Positions 9,870 through 18,620 of a DNA stretch of 44,104 nt are shown here, in pieces. The DNA is taken from contig NZ_VUNQ01000028.1 in NCBI RefSeq assembly GCF_009695605.1, positions 1 to 44,104 of the forward strand, written 5' to 3'. A model generated the notes under the pieces. The model did no database searches, was not told where the DNA came from, and was given only the letters and a program-made list of their open reading frames with translations. A program made the position numbers and the translations under genes. The number at the start of each line of letters is the position of its first letter. Within the stretch, counting starts at the first letter, position 1. This stretch comes from Tissierella pigra. GTDB taxonomy: Bacteria; Bacillota; Clostridia; Tissierellales; Tissierellaceae.

Positions 9870-10971
9870 GATTTTCACCTCTTTTTCTTCTAGTAAAGAT
9901 TTTACCAAACATTTCAAATAGTTTTGGCATAGCCACAAAGAATACTATGGAACCTATGGCTATATTTATTACTTCTGACGGTGCTCCAATTAAAGAATTA
10001 AGTTTTCCACCACCATAAGTCAATCCACCAAATAATAATCCTGCTGGTATAGTGGCTAAAGGATTATTTCCTGCAATTAAAGATACTGCCATGCCATTAA
10101 ATCCATATCCTTGAGATGCAGCAAGAATTCCTATTTGATGTTCTACTCCTAGAACCTGTGTAGCACCTGCAATCCCAGATATTGCACCTGCAATCATCAT
10201 AGATACTACTATATTTTTCTTAATATTTATCCCACCGTATTCAGCAGCATCTTTATTATATCCAACAGCTTTTAGTTGGTAGCCTAATGTAGTATGCTTT
10301 AGTATGTACCATACTAGTATGGCTAATAATATGGCTATTAAAAAACCATAATTTACTGGTGGGTTCAATAATTCTCTTAAAAATTTATTATCCTTCAAAA
10401 ATGCTTTTCCTGCCTCTGATACCTTCCATTGTCCTAAAAAGTTTATTTTTGCTGTATCTAATACTTTAAATGAAGCATCTGAATTCGGTCTTCTTAGAAG
10501 TGGAAATGTTAAAAAATAATTATTCATATATAAAGCTATCCAGTTTAACATTATAGATGAAATTACCTCATTTATCCCAAATTTAGATTTTAGTACTCCA
10601 ACTATTCCTGCCCATATACCTGCTGCCAGTGCTCCTACTAGAATAGCCACTAAACCATGAATTACTGGAGGTAATTTAAATAAATATCCTGCTATCATTG
10701 CAAATATTGAACCTATTATAAATTGTCCCTCTGCTCCTATATTAAATAATCCTGTTTTAAAAGCAAATGCCACTGATATACCAGTTATTATTATAGGGGT
10801 AGATCTAACTATTGTATAAGAAATATATTTTGGACTACCAAATATGCCCATAAACATTACTTGGTAAGCCTCTATTGGATTATATCCTGATATAAATAAG
10901 ATTATAGCTCCCACTACTAGTCCTAAAAATATTGAGAATAAGGTTACTATAAATTTGTTATTTTTTTTCAT
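9862..10971 (-). CDS. BMP-family ABC importer, first permease subunit
   Basis: A 369-residue polytopic membrane protein of the BPD_transp_2 superfamily (YufP/NupP-like). It has an N-terminal transmembrane helix, the family motif TGLFNIGAEGQFIIG near residue 75, and the conserved loop GYQLKAVGYNKDAAEYGGI. The ATG has a strong GGAGGAGGTG site inside the end of the ATPase gene, and the two genes overlap by 14 nt. It is the partner of the second permease (8892-9869); the two form the membrane channel. Substrate specificity cannot be read from the sequence. Confidence 0.9.
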   Translation of the reverse strand: MKKNNKFIVTLFSIFLGLVVGAIILFISGYNPIEAYQVMFMGIFGSPKYISYTIVRSTPIIITGISVAFAFKTGLFNIGAEGQFIIGSIFAMIAGYLFKLPPVIHGLVAILVGALAAGIWAGIVGVLKSKFGINEVISSIMLNWIALYMNNYFLTFPLLRRPNSDASFKVLDTAKINFLGQWKVSEAGKAFLKDNKFLRELLNPPVNYGFLIAILLAILVWYILKHTTLGYQLKAVGYNKDAAEYGGINIKKNIVVSMMIAGAISGIAGATQVLGVEHQIGILAASQGYGFNGMAVSLIAGNNPLATIPAGLLFGGLTYGGGKLNSLIGAPSEVINIAIGSIVFFVAMPKLFEMFGKIFTRRKRGENLD

Positions 10972-12499
10972 TATTTACACCTCCTCCAGCCATAAGAAGA
11001 CCTAGTTTTCTTTCATCTGCATCTTTAGCATCTATTATATCTACTATTTGTCCTTCATAAATAACTGCTATTCTATCAGAAAGATTTATTACTTCATCAA
11101 GTTCAAAGGAAATAAGAAGTACTGCTTTTCCATTATCCCTTTGTTCTATTAAATATCTATGAACATATTCAATAGCTCCAACATCTAGTCCTCTCGTTGG
11201 TTGAGCAGCAATTAACACTTCTGGATTGTTTGTTACTTCCCTGGCTATAATTACTTTCTGCTGATTACCACCAGATAATGCACCTACTTTTTGGCTTGGA
11301 TTATTTGGTCTTACATCAAATTTTTCTATTAATTTCTTTGAAAAATCTTCTATAGATTTATGATTTAACCTACCTTTTTTAGAAAAAGGTTCTTTATGGT
11401 AATTTTCCAATATCATATTTTCTGCAATTGTAAAGTCTAATACTAAACCTCTTTTTTGCCTGTCTTCTGGAATATTACTTAAACCAGAGTTTATTATTTC
11501 AAAAGGAGTTTTATTTGTTATATCTTTTCCATCAAGGATTACATTTCCAGACTCAATATGTCTAAGTCCCGTAATACCTTCTATTAGTTCAGATTGCCCA
11601 TTTCCATCTACTCCAGCAATTCCTAGTATCTCTCCTGAATGAAGCTCTAAGGATAATCCATTTACTGCATTTAATTTTCTATTATCTTTTATAAGAACAT
11701 TATTTATATTTAATATCTTTTTACCTCTATTTATAGGCTTTTTATCTGTAACAAAACTTACTTCCCTACCTACCATCATTTCTGCTAAATTTTCTTCGTT
11801 TACATCTTCAACTTTTACTGTATCAATTTTTTTACCTCTTCTAATGATTGTACAGTAATCAGCAACTGCCTTGATTTCTTTCAATTTATGGGTAATTATA
11901 ATTATAGTTTTACCTTGATCTGCTAAGGAATGAATTATATTAATCAATTCATCAATTTCTTGAGGTGTAAGAACTGCTGTTGGCTCGTCTAATATTAGAA
12001 TATCAGCACCTCTATATAAAGCCTTAAGTATCTCTACTCTTTGCTGCATTCCTACAGAAATATCTTGTATTTTTGCATGGCAATCTACTAGTAAACCATA
12101 TTTTTTAGAAATTTCTTCTACTCTTTTAGTTGCCTCTTTTATGTTTAATACAGCACCATTTGTGGTTTCCATACCTAAAATAATATTCTCTACCACTGTA
12201 AAAGTATCTACTAGCATAAAATGTTGATGTACCATTCCTATACCATTTTTTATTGCTATATTAGGGTTAGTAATGTTTACTTTCTTACTATTTATGTAAA
12301 TATCACCTGAAGTTGGTGTATAAAGTCCGTAAAGAACATTCATTAAAGTACTTTTTCCTGCACCATTTTCACCTAATAAGGCATGAATCTCACCTTTATG
12401 GACTGTTAAATCTATATTATCGTTAGCAGTAAAATCACCAAATTTTTTAGTTATATTCTTCATTTCTATTGCTTTTATATCCATTTTTTCAGTGGTCAA
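10958..12499 (-). CDS. BMP-family ABC importer, duplicated ATPase subunit
   Basis: A 513-residue protein with two fused ABC domains, as in YufO/NupO and ribose-type importers. The first half has Walker A GENGAGKST (about residue 44), a QQRVEILKAL signature region and Walker B ILILDEPTAVL. The second half has a degenerate Walker A (GVDGNGQSE) with the signature LSGGNQQKV, so ATP hydrolysis is probably asymmetric. The start is a TTG at 12499: AGGAGGG is 7 nt upstream, while the next ATG is 22 nt from that site. It overlaps the first permease gene by 14 nt. Confidence 0.93.
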   Translation of the reverse strand: MTTEKMDIKAIEMKNITKKFGDFTANDNIDLTVHKGEIHALLGENGAGKSTLMNVLYGLYTPTSGDIYINSKKVNITNPNIAIKNGIGMVHQHFMLVDTFTVVENIILGMETTNGAVLNIKEATKRVEEISKKYGLLVDCHAKIQDISVGMQQRVEILKALYRGADILILDEPTAVLTPQEIDELINIIHSLADQGKTIIIITHKLKEIKAVADYCTIIRRGKKIDTVKVEDVNEENLAEMMVGREVSFVTDKKPINRGKKILNINNVLIKDNRKLNAVNGLSLELHSGEILGIAGVDGNGQSELIEGITGLRHIESGNVILDGKDITNKTPFEIINSGLSNIPEDRQKRGLVLDFTIAENMILENYHKEPFSKKGRLNHKSIEDFSKKLIEKFDVRPNNPSQKVGALSGGNQQKVIIAREVTNNPEVLIAAQPTRGLDVGAIEYVHRYLIEQRDNGKAVLLISFELDEVINLSDRIAVIYEGQIVDIIDAKDADERKLGLLMAGGGVNNEKK

Positions 12500-12526
12500 C
12501 AGGTTTCCCTCCTATTTAGAGTTAAA

Positions 12527-12550
12527 CAGCTCAGACTATAGCCTGAGCTG
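12527..12550 (-). terminator. Intercistronic stem-loop between the lipoprotein and ATPase genes
   Basis: CAGCTCAG (12527-12534) pairs with CTGAGCTG (12543-12550) around an 8-nt loop. On the minus strand only TTT follows before AAC, so it should be a leaky terminator or an mRNA-end protector. This fits binding proteins being made in excess over their transporter. Confidence 0.6.
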
Positions 12551-12561
12551 CTTTATTTTTA

Positions 12562-13668
12562 TTATTTTAAACCTTCTACAAATACATCATAAGTATCTTG
12601 ATTAACTGGAACTTCTATCTTGCCATTTATAATATCTTGTTTGATTTCTTCTACTTTTGTTAATATATCAGCTGGAACATGTTTATCTGATGTAGGAGCT
12701 ATATCTACAGCACCATTATCTGCTAAACCATATGTTACAGTAGTACCACCTGGGAAATTTCCATCTTTTAATGCTTTAACTATATTGTATACACCTATAT
12801 CTACACGTTTCATAGCTGAAGTTAAAACATTGTCTGGAGCCATATCGCTTTGGTCTCTATCTACTCCAATTACCCATTTGTTTTGCTCTTTAGCTGCTTC
12901 AATAACACCATCGCCTACTCCACCTGCTGCATGGAATACTACGTCCATACCTTGTTGATACATATTAGTAGCTATTGATTTACCTTTAGCTGCATCTGAG
13001 AATGAATCAGCATATTGTGATAAAACAGTAATTTCTTTTCCTAATTCTTTTGCTGCATATTGAACTCCTGCTTGGAATCCATAATCAAATGAACCAATAA
13101 CTTCTCCTTCAATACCACCAACGAAACCTATTTTATTAGTTTCTGTCATTCTACCTGCAATGTATCCAACTAAAAATGATGGTTGTTCTGCTTTAAATAA
13201 TACTCCTACCATATTTTCTGGTGTATCATCTCCATAAGCAGAGTCAATTATACCATATTTAGTATCTGGATTGGCTTCAGCTGCAGCTAATGCAGCATCT
13301 GCTAGTTTATATCCGATTCCCCAAATTAAATCATTACCTGCATCTAATAATGTTTCAAAGTTAGGTGCATAATCTGCCTCTTGATGTGATTCTTGATATT
13401 TTGCAGTAACTCCTAATTCTTGTTGTGCTTGTTCTAAACCTTCCCAAGCTGATTGGTTAAATGATTGGTCATTTACTCCACCTTCATCTGTAACCATACC
13501 AACTTTAATATCTGTAGCTTCTGCATCATTGTCATCTGGTGTATTAGTATCTTCATTTGTTACATTGTTATCATCTGTCGGAGCCTTCTCAGTTGGCTTA
13601 CATCCTGTTAGTGCAAAGGATAAAACTAATGCTAAGACTAATGATAATGCTAATAATTTTCTTTTCAC
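12562..13668 (-). CDS. BMP-family substrate-binding lipoprotein
   Basis: A 368-residue extracytoplasmic solute-binding protein of the Bmp/PnrA family, whose characterised members bind purine nucleosides. It has a lipoprotein signal peptide with lipobox LTGC (Cys23), then an Asp/Asn/Thr-rich linker to about residue 52. The Bmp domain has the motif DEGGVNDQSFNQSAWEG and a Gly-rich FHAAGGVGDGVIEAA. The start is GTG at 13668, 9 nt after GGGGG; an ATG seven nt upstream is out of frame. It is the first gene of the importer operon, under the promoter at 13775-13803. Nucleoside specificity is inferred from the family. Confidence 0.93.
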   Translation of the reverse strand: MKRKLLALSLVLALVLSFALTGCKPTEKAPTDDNNVTNEDTNTPDDNDAEATDIKVGMVTDEGGVNDQSFNQSAWEGLEQAQQELGVTAKYQESHQEADYAPNFETLLDAGNDLIWGIGYKLADAALAAAEANPDTKYGIIDSAYGDDTPENMVGVLFKAEQPSFLVGYIAGRMTETNKIGFVGGIEGEVIGSFDYGFQAGVQYAAKELGKEITVLSQYADSFSDAAKGKSIATNMYQQGMDVVFHAAGGVGDGVIEAAKEQNKWVIGVDRDQSDMAPDNVLTSAMKRVDIGVYNIVKALKDGNFPGGTTVTYGLADNGAVDIAPTSDKHVPADILTKVEEIKQDIINGKIEVPVNQDTYDVFVEGLK

Positions 13669-13710
13669 TTTTCATTACCCCCAAATTTTTATTTGTTTAA
13701 ATAATATTGT

Positions 13711-13742
13711 TTATATAATATTATTTAAATAATATTATATAA
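13711..13742. repeat. Perfect 32-bp AT-only palindrome in the importer leader
   Basis: Positions 13711-13742 read identically on both strands, centred on ATTTAAAT. A partial direct copy (TTTAAATAATATT) is at 13696-13708. It lies about 25-55 nt downstream of the predicted transcription start and 42 nt before the GTG. It could be an operator or an RNA hairpin; composition bias alone could contribute, but a 32-bp perfect match is long. Confidence 0.6.
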
Positions 13743-13774
13743 TTACCCCTTTAGGCAAATTTTCTTACAATAAC

Positions 13775-13803
13775 ATTATAATGTATATTCAGTTTTTTTT
13801 CAA
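13775..13803 (-). promoter_or_regulatory. Promoter of the BMP-type importer operon
   Basis: On the minus strand a -35 TTGAAA (13798-13803), a 17-bp spacer and a -10 TATAAT (13775-13780) directly follow the grdD terminator. Confidence 0.75.
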
Positions 13804-13810
13804 TATAAAA

Positions 13811-13830
13811 GCTCCAAGTTTCCTTGGAGC
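13811..13830 (-). terminator. Terminator of the glycine reductase operon
   Basis: GCTCCAAG (13811-13818) pairs with CTTGGAGC (13823-13830) around a GAAA tetraloop (minus strand), followed by TTTTAT. It lies 8 nt after the grdD stop. Confidence 0.85.
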
Positions 13831-13838
13831 CTTAAATC

Positions 13839-15026
13839 TTAGCATGGATCGGATTCGCCTACGTCATAGCCAGCTTTTGCTAATGCTTTAATAGCTTCGC
13901 TTAACTTAGCTTCATTTACCATTACTATTGGTCCTGTACAACCCATTCCAGATTCAGCATAGATACCTTCTTTCCAAAGTGCTTGAACAGCATCTTCTAG
14001 TTCCATAATATCTATACCGTTTATAGTTCCTGTTACAGTTTCTGCTGGTGGAGCTTCTACAACTTCTTCTTCTTTAGCCTCTACCTTTTTAGTGTCTTTT
14101 GTAAGACCTTTTAATATATCTTTTAACCCTGCTTTATTTGCTTTTTCAAATTCTTCTTTAGCAATCTGAGTTACATTTCCTCTTATTAAAGACGCTGCAT
14201 AAGCTATTGCATTAGCCACTACTGGAGTACCTGATGCTCTTGAAAGAATCAGAATTGTTCTATTGTAATCTTCACCAATTCCTGGGCCATATCCAAAGCC
14301 TTGTGCTTCATAAGAACCACCTGTTGAGAAAGATGAGAATACTTTCATTAAAAGATTACCTGTTAATGTATCAGTTATCATAATATCTGGTGTTCCTGTT
14401 AAAAGGTCGTTACCTCTCATTACTGAACCACCATCTGCTCTTCCTGATTCTGTAAAATTAACTGGATAGCCTTTGCTATTTAAGTCTTTGAAAGCTCTCT
14501 CTACTTGTCTTGCACCATCAACATTTAGGATACCTACTGTTGGGTCTTTAATCCCCATAGCTTTAGCAGTTATAATACCATATATACCATTTTTAACCAT
14601 AGCTTCAACTCTGTGTGGTGATGATGTTCCTGTAGTTGTAGCTAAGAACATTTCACGACCTTGTCCAGGAGTTACAACTCTACCTACTGTAGAAACCCCT
14701 ATTGGGAAATTATAGTGCATTGTAATACAAGCTCCAATTTCTCCACTGTCTAATAGTTCTTCCATTTTCTTATGTTGAGCATCTTCACCTTCAACGTTAT
14801 GTTGAGTAAGAGCTGAATCAACTTTAGGTCCTATTAATACTACCTCAATGCTCTTATCTCTAGCTTGAGCCATTTCAGCACCTTTTACTATATTGTCAAT
14901 TCCTAATTCTGAACCTGCTACTGTAATACCTACTTTAACTCTTTCGCCAAATTGTCCAGTTTGCATGGCATCGGCAATATCATTAAAGACTTTACCAATC
15001 ATGTCTTTTATATTGTTATCTGACAT
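13839..15026 (-). CDS. grdD: Glycine reductase complex component C, alpha subunit
   Basis: GrdD is one of the two subunits of protein C, which converts the selenoprotein-A-bound carboxymethyl group into acetyl phosphate. The 395-residue protein has a FabH/PlsX-like fold in the family. Cys100 (GACITMHYNFP) and Cys363 (GMGCTGP, near the C-terminus) are close in position to the two cysteines implicated in acetyl transfer in the Eubacterium acidaminophilum protein; this correspondence is inferred. A Lys/Glu-rich linker lies around residues 305-325. The frame is open 12 codons further upstream into grdC, but AGAGGTG sits 5 nt before ATG 15026. It is the last gene of the grd operon. Confidence 0.96.
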   Translation of the reverse strand: MSDNNIKDMIGKVFNDIADAMQTGQFGERVKVGITVAGSELGIDNIVKGAEMAQARDKSIEVVLIGPKVDSALTQHNVEGEDAQHKKMEELLDSGEIGACITMHYNFPIGVSTVGRVVTPGQGREMFLATTTGTSSPHRVEAMVKNGIYGIITAKAMGIKDPTVGILNVDGARQVERAFKDLNSKGYPVNFTESGRADGGSVMRGNDLLTGTPDIMITDTLTGNLLMKVFSSFSTGGSYEAQGFGYGPGIGEDYNRTILILSRASGTPVVANAIAYAASLIRGNVTQIAKEEFEKANKAGLKDILKGLTKDTKKVEAKEEEVVEAPPAETVTGTINGIDIMELEDAVQALWKEGIYAESGMGCTGPIVMVNEAKLSEAIKALAKAGYDVGESDPC

Positions 15027-15036
15027 ATTATCACCT

Positions 15037-16575
15037 CTAATCTTGAAGTAGATGAGAAGCAAAATCTCTCATAGCTTCTGCCACAAGTGTTCTAACTTCC
15101 TCTTCTGATACACCTTTATTGTCATCTAACTTTCCAGTATTTCTTTCCATTACTATTGATGTACCGTCAAATAAGTTAGTCATTCTACCTAAGAATAAAC
15201 TTCCTTTTCCTACGATCATCATTCTATTCATTTTACCTTCTAACATTTCTTCTCTAGCAAATCCAACATATGGTGCTCCTGAAGGAATATGTCCTTGAGT
15301 TGGTGCCCATCCTTCCATACCATGGTTTTGAATAAATGCGTCTATACCAGTTCTTTCAACTTCGCCTCTCTTAACTCCTAGAGCTGCTATCATTTTATAG
15401 TTAGCTGCTGGAACATCTCCTGCTCCCGCTGGTTTTGTAACATCTGGGTTTTGCATTTCTACTGAGTATTTATCTATATCAGTTACTTTTAATCCTGCTT
15501 TATCAAGTGGAGCTGTAACTAATGAAGTAACAACTGCTTGTGGTGATGAACCAGTACCTACAGTATGTCTACCAACTAAGTCAGTTCTAAGAACTGGGTT
15601 TACGCCATCATTTTCTGCAACTATCATTGCAAATCCACCAATAACGTCTTCTAATATAGGCATATCTTTTTTAACATGGTCTTTACCATTCATACCTAAT
15701 TTAGCAGTACATCCACCTGCAACAACCATAACTTTTTTATAAGTTCCTGCTTGAACTAATGAAGCTGCTGATACTATAGCATGAGCAGGAGCTGCACAGA
15801 ATCCTCTTAAATCTGAACCTGTAGCATTTGTAAGTCCAGCCATTTCTGCAACTGCCTTAGCAAAGTTACCGCCACCTCTTTGGTTCATATCTCCACAAGC
15901 TTCTTCTGAACACTCAATTACATATTCAACTTCTTCAGGATTTAAATCATTTTTAGCTAAACAATGTAATGCAGCTAATACTCCTGATGCTTTTGTAACT
16001 AAGTTTTCAAACATAACGTGAGCTGTTAAGTTAACGTCTACATCGTGAGCTCTCTTTACACAACCTACTACTTTTTCATCATGATATAGTGGTTCTGCAC
16101 CTTGCTCGTTAATATATTTTTCAATATCTGCTATTTCTGCACCATCTTTTAATTTTGCAACAAATTCATCTTTAATTAGTGGATGTGCATCTAGTTTTGG
16201 TTTAACCATTGTTGTGAATTCTTTTGATAATAACACAAGATCAAATACGTCTACTATTTTAATTAGACCTATAAATTCATCTTGTGGCATTATTTCACCA
16301 AATTTACCATCTCTTTTTGCATCTTGAACATCTTTATCATACCATGGTTGTTCTATTGTTTTAAGCTCTTCTGGCTTATGGTTTCCAATGTAAACTTGGT
16401 TTGGTAAATAGTTAACAGCATCTTCAAATTTACGAATATGCTTTGGTAATTCCTTTAAATATTCTGAATCTGGGTGTAGTAATCTCTCTGTTGTTTGAGT
16501 TGTACCATTGTGAATAATCATATCTGGTGCTTGCATTAGAACATAAGATGTTCCTTTTACTACTGAATAATTCAT
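15037..16575 (-). CDS. grdC: Glycine reductase complex component C, beta subunit
   Basis: GrdC pairs with GrdD to form protein C, the acetyl-phosphate-forming component. The 512-residue protein is thiolase/FabH-like: a Cys is in the segment ECSEEACGDMNQRGGGNF, and a Gly-rich QNHGMEGWAPTQGHIPSG follows in the C-terminal third. The ATG has GGAGGTG 5 nt upstream. It is separated from grdB by 129 nt that hold a strong stem-loop, and grdD follows after 10 nt. Antisense and shifted open frames over its 5' end are not real genes. Confidence 0.97.
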   Translation of the reverse strand: MNYSVVKGTSYVLMQAPDMIIHNGTTQTTERLLHPDSEYLKELPKHIRKFEDAVNYLPNQVYIGNHKPEELKTIEQPWYDKDVQDAKRDGKFGEIMPQDEFIGLIKIVDVFDLVLLSKEFTTMVKPKLDAHPLIKDEFVAKLKDGAEIADIEKYINEQGAEPLYHDEKVVGCVKRAHDVDVNLTAHVMFENLVTKASGVLAALHCLAKNDLNPEEVEYVIECSEEACGDMNQRGGGNFAKAVAEMAGLTNATGSDLRGFCAAPAHAIVSAASLVQAGTYKKVMVVAGGCTAKLGMNGKDHVKKDMPILEDVIGGFAMIVAENDGVNPVLRTDLVGRHTVGTGSSPQAVVTSLVTAPLDKAGLKVTDIDKYSVEMQNPDVTKPAGAGDVPAANYKMIAALGVKRGEVERTGIDAFIQNHGMEGWAPTQGHIPSGAPYVGFAREEMLEGKMNRMMIVGKGSLFLGRMTNLFDGTSIVMERNTGKLDDNKGVSEEEVRTLVAEAMRDFASHLLQD

Positions 16576-16664
16576 ATGTCCACCTCCATAAATTTTGGTA
16601 TGTAATTGTCTTCTGTGAATTCAAGCAAAGATACCTTAATTTTACTTTTTAGTACTTTGCTTAT

Positions 16665-16690
16665 AAAAGGGTGATAGAAATCACCCTTTT
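16665..16690 (-). terminator. Strong stem-loop between grdB and grdC
   Basis: An 11-bp perfect stem (16665-16675 with 16680-16690) with a 4-nt loop ends in TTTT on the minus strand, 15 nt after the grdB stop. It looks like a partial terminator or processing site that would set protein C below proteins A and B. No convincing internal promoter for grdC was found in 16576-16664. Confidence 0.65.
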
Positions 16691-16704
16691 ATAATTTTTA
16701 TTAA

Positions 16705-18021
16705 TTATTTTTTAACATCAAATACAGTTTGTTCTGTTACTTCAGTTGTTAAAGCTTCTAATGCTCTTTCAACTAATTTTCTTCTAAGAGCTTTCTCTTC
16801 CTTAGGATCTAATTTTGGATCTCCTAATGGATGAGGAATAGCTATAGCTGGAACTATTCTATTAGCTCCTACTGTTAATGATATTGGAACTACTGTACAC
16901 ATATGAACTACTGGAATACCAGCTCTCTCAACTTCTTTTACCATTGTTGCACCGCAACGTGTACAAGTGCCTCACGTAGAAGTTAAGATAACTGCGTCTA
17001 CTCCATCTCTCTTCATTTCTGCAGAGAATTCCTCTGAGAATTTCTTAGAGCTTGCTACAGCAGTACCATTTCCTACTGTTGAATAGTAATATCTGTGTAG
17101 TTTACCAATTTTTCCTTCTTTTTCCATTTCACGTAAAACGTCAACTGGAATAACTCTATCTGCATCTATATTAGCATATACTGGGTCATGTCCACCGTGC
17201 GCTGTTTCCCATTCTCCTTCTTTAAGATCATCAACACCTTCAATATCATATTTACCATATTTTTGAGCTGATGATGACTCAATGTGATCAGGGTTTCCGT
17301 GTGGAACTATACCACCTGAAGTTACAATTGCTATTGTAGCTTTAGATAAATCTTTTATAGCTGGGTTTGGATCAACTCTATCGAAGTTTGGCATAGGGAA
17401 CTCAGTAACAAATTCTTCTCCTGCAAGTTTCTTCACAAGCATATCAACTGCTCTTTCAGAACCTCTCTTATCAGTGAAGTAATTCTTTCTGATTCCTCTT
17501 TCTAAATATCCTTCTTCTTCTGGAGAACCTATTTCTTCACCCTTAGCTACTTTAAGTGCTAATGGCACTAATTTACTAACTGCATCTCTCATACCAGCAG
17601 CTGAGTTTCTTGTAGAAACAACATATACTGACTTCTTGAACATATCAGCACCTGGGTTTTCTATATACATACCAGTTACAGCTGGTATTCCTAGTTCATT
17701 TTGTACAGCTTCTGTAACTGTACCTGCTGCAACTCCATATCTACCTGCATTAAATGCTGGTCCAGCTATAACTAGGTCTGGGTTATATTGTTTAATTAAT
17801 TCAAGTACTTCTTTTTTTGCATCTTCTAGATTTTCGCCAAAATATCCATCACCACATATAACCGTAGCTATGATTTCTGCTTCGTCTTTAAATCCTGCTT
17901 GAATAGCTAAACCAGGTCCCATAGCACCTTCTCTTGCTTCTGGTCTATGGTCTGCCATTTCCTCTCCACCAATTCCAGCATAAAACTGGTTAATATAGTG
18001 TACTACTTTAATTTTCCCCAT
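16705..18021 (-). CDS. grdB: Glycine reductase component B, selenoprotein subunit (Sec350)
   Basis: GrdB is the substrate-specific selenoprotein that captures glycine via a Schiff base on GrdE and releases ammonia. The coding region is continuous if the TGA at 16972-16974 is read as selenocysteine: 349 residues, Sec350, then GTCTRCGATMV and on to a TAA at 16705, 438 residues in all. The U-x2-C-x2-C context (UGTCTRC) is the GrdB active-site motif. A hairpin GTTGC-GGT-GCAAC (16946-16958), 13 nt after the UGA, is a candidate SECIS. ATG 18021 follows AGGAGG by 7 nt; an ATG six codons earlier precedes that site. Ordinary gene callers split this into two ORFs. Confidence 0.97.
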
Positions 18022-18064
18022 TTGTTTCCCTCCTCTCATGTATTGCGTATCGGGATATTATATA

Positions 18065-18538
18065 TTAATATTTTGTATGTTCGTCTCTCATACCTTTTAC
18101 TTCTGAAACGATTTCATCAACTTCAAGAACCATTTCCATCATACCAATTTGCTCATCATATACATCAGCATCTACTGCTTCTTTGAATTCTGGTTCTACT
18201 GCATGATAAACTTTAAGTCCCAACGGAACTCCTGCTAATGGACCTGCGAAAGTAGGGTCTCCTGCTGTAACTGTTTCAGCTGCTAATCCTGCTGATTCAG
18301 CTTCTGCTCCACCAATTAATACGACCATATTTTCTGCACCGTATTTTTCAGTTAAATCTTTAACCCTTTTTTGATTTTCTAAGTCCATTGCGCCTGCAGC
18401 CGTTCAGACAAAACATTCTGTTGCTGAAAATACTACTTCTGCAGGAGTGGTTTTTATACATTCTTCCATAGCTGGTCCTGGTATACCATCTCTGTCCCCG
18501 ATAATGATAACTTTTGAGTTTTCATTAAATATTGACAT
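18065..18538 (-). CDS. grdA: Glycine reductase selenoprotein A (Sec45)
   Basis: GrdA is the small selenoprotein that takes the carboxymethyl group from protein B and passes it to protein C; it is re-reduced by thioredoxin. The full gene starts at ATG 18538 ([20 protein letters not shown], with AAGGAAG upstream), and an in-frame TGA at 18404-18406 encodes Sec45 in CFVUTAAG. It then runs to a TAA at 18065, 157 residues, the normal size. The C-x2-U redox motif is intact. ORF finding shows only the 3' 107 codons, so the true start is easily missed. No clear SECIS hairpin could be drawn by eye. Confidence 0.97.
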
Positions 18539-18620
18539 TTCGCCACTTCCTTTCTTAATTTTATTTCTTCTTCATTAGTATATAATTCGTATTTTTCACA
18601 TATATATTTATATGTTTAAA

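Noticed and set aside
16430-16624. 64-codon open frame overlapping the 5' end of grdC in another frame
   Set aside because: It is a shadow of grdC: no ribosome site, and grdC has a perfect GGAGGTG and family match.
16972-18039. grdB (and likewise grdA) as a gene broken by a nonsense mutation
   Set aside because: The in-frame UGA codons fall exactly at the known selenocysteine positions, and downstream homology continues without a shift.
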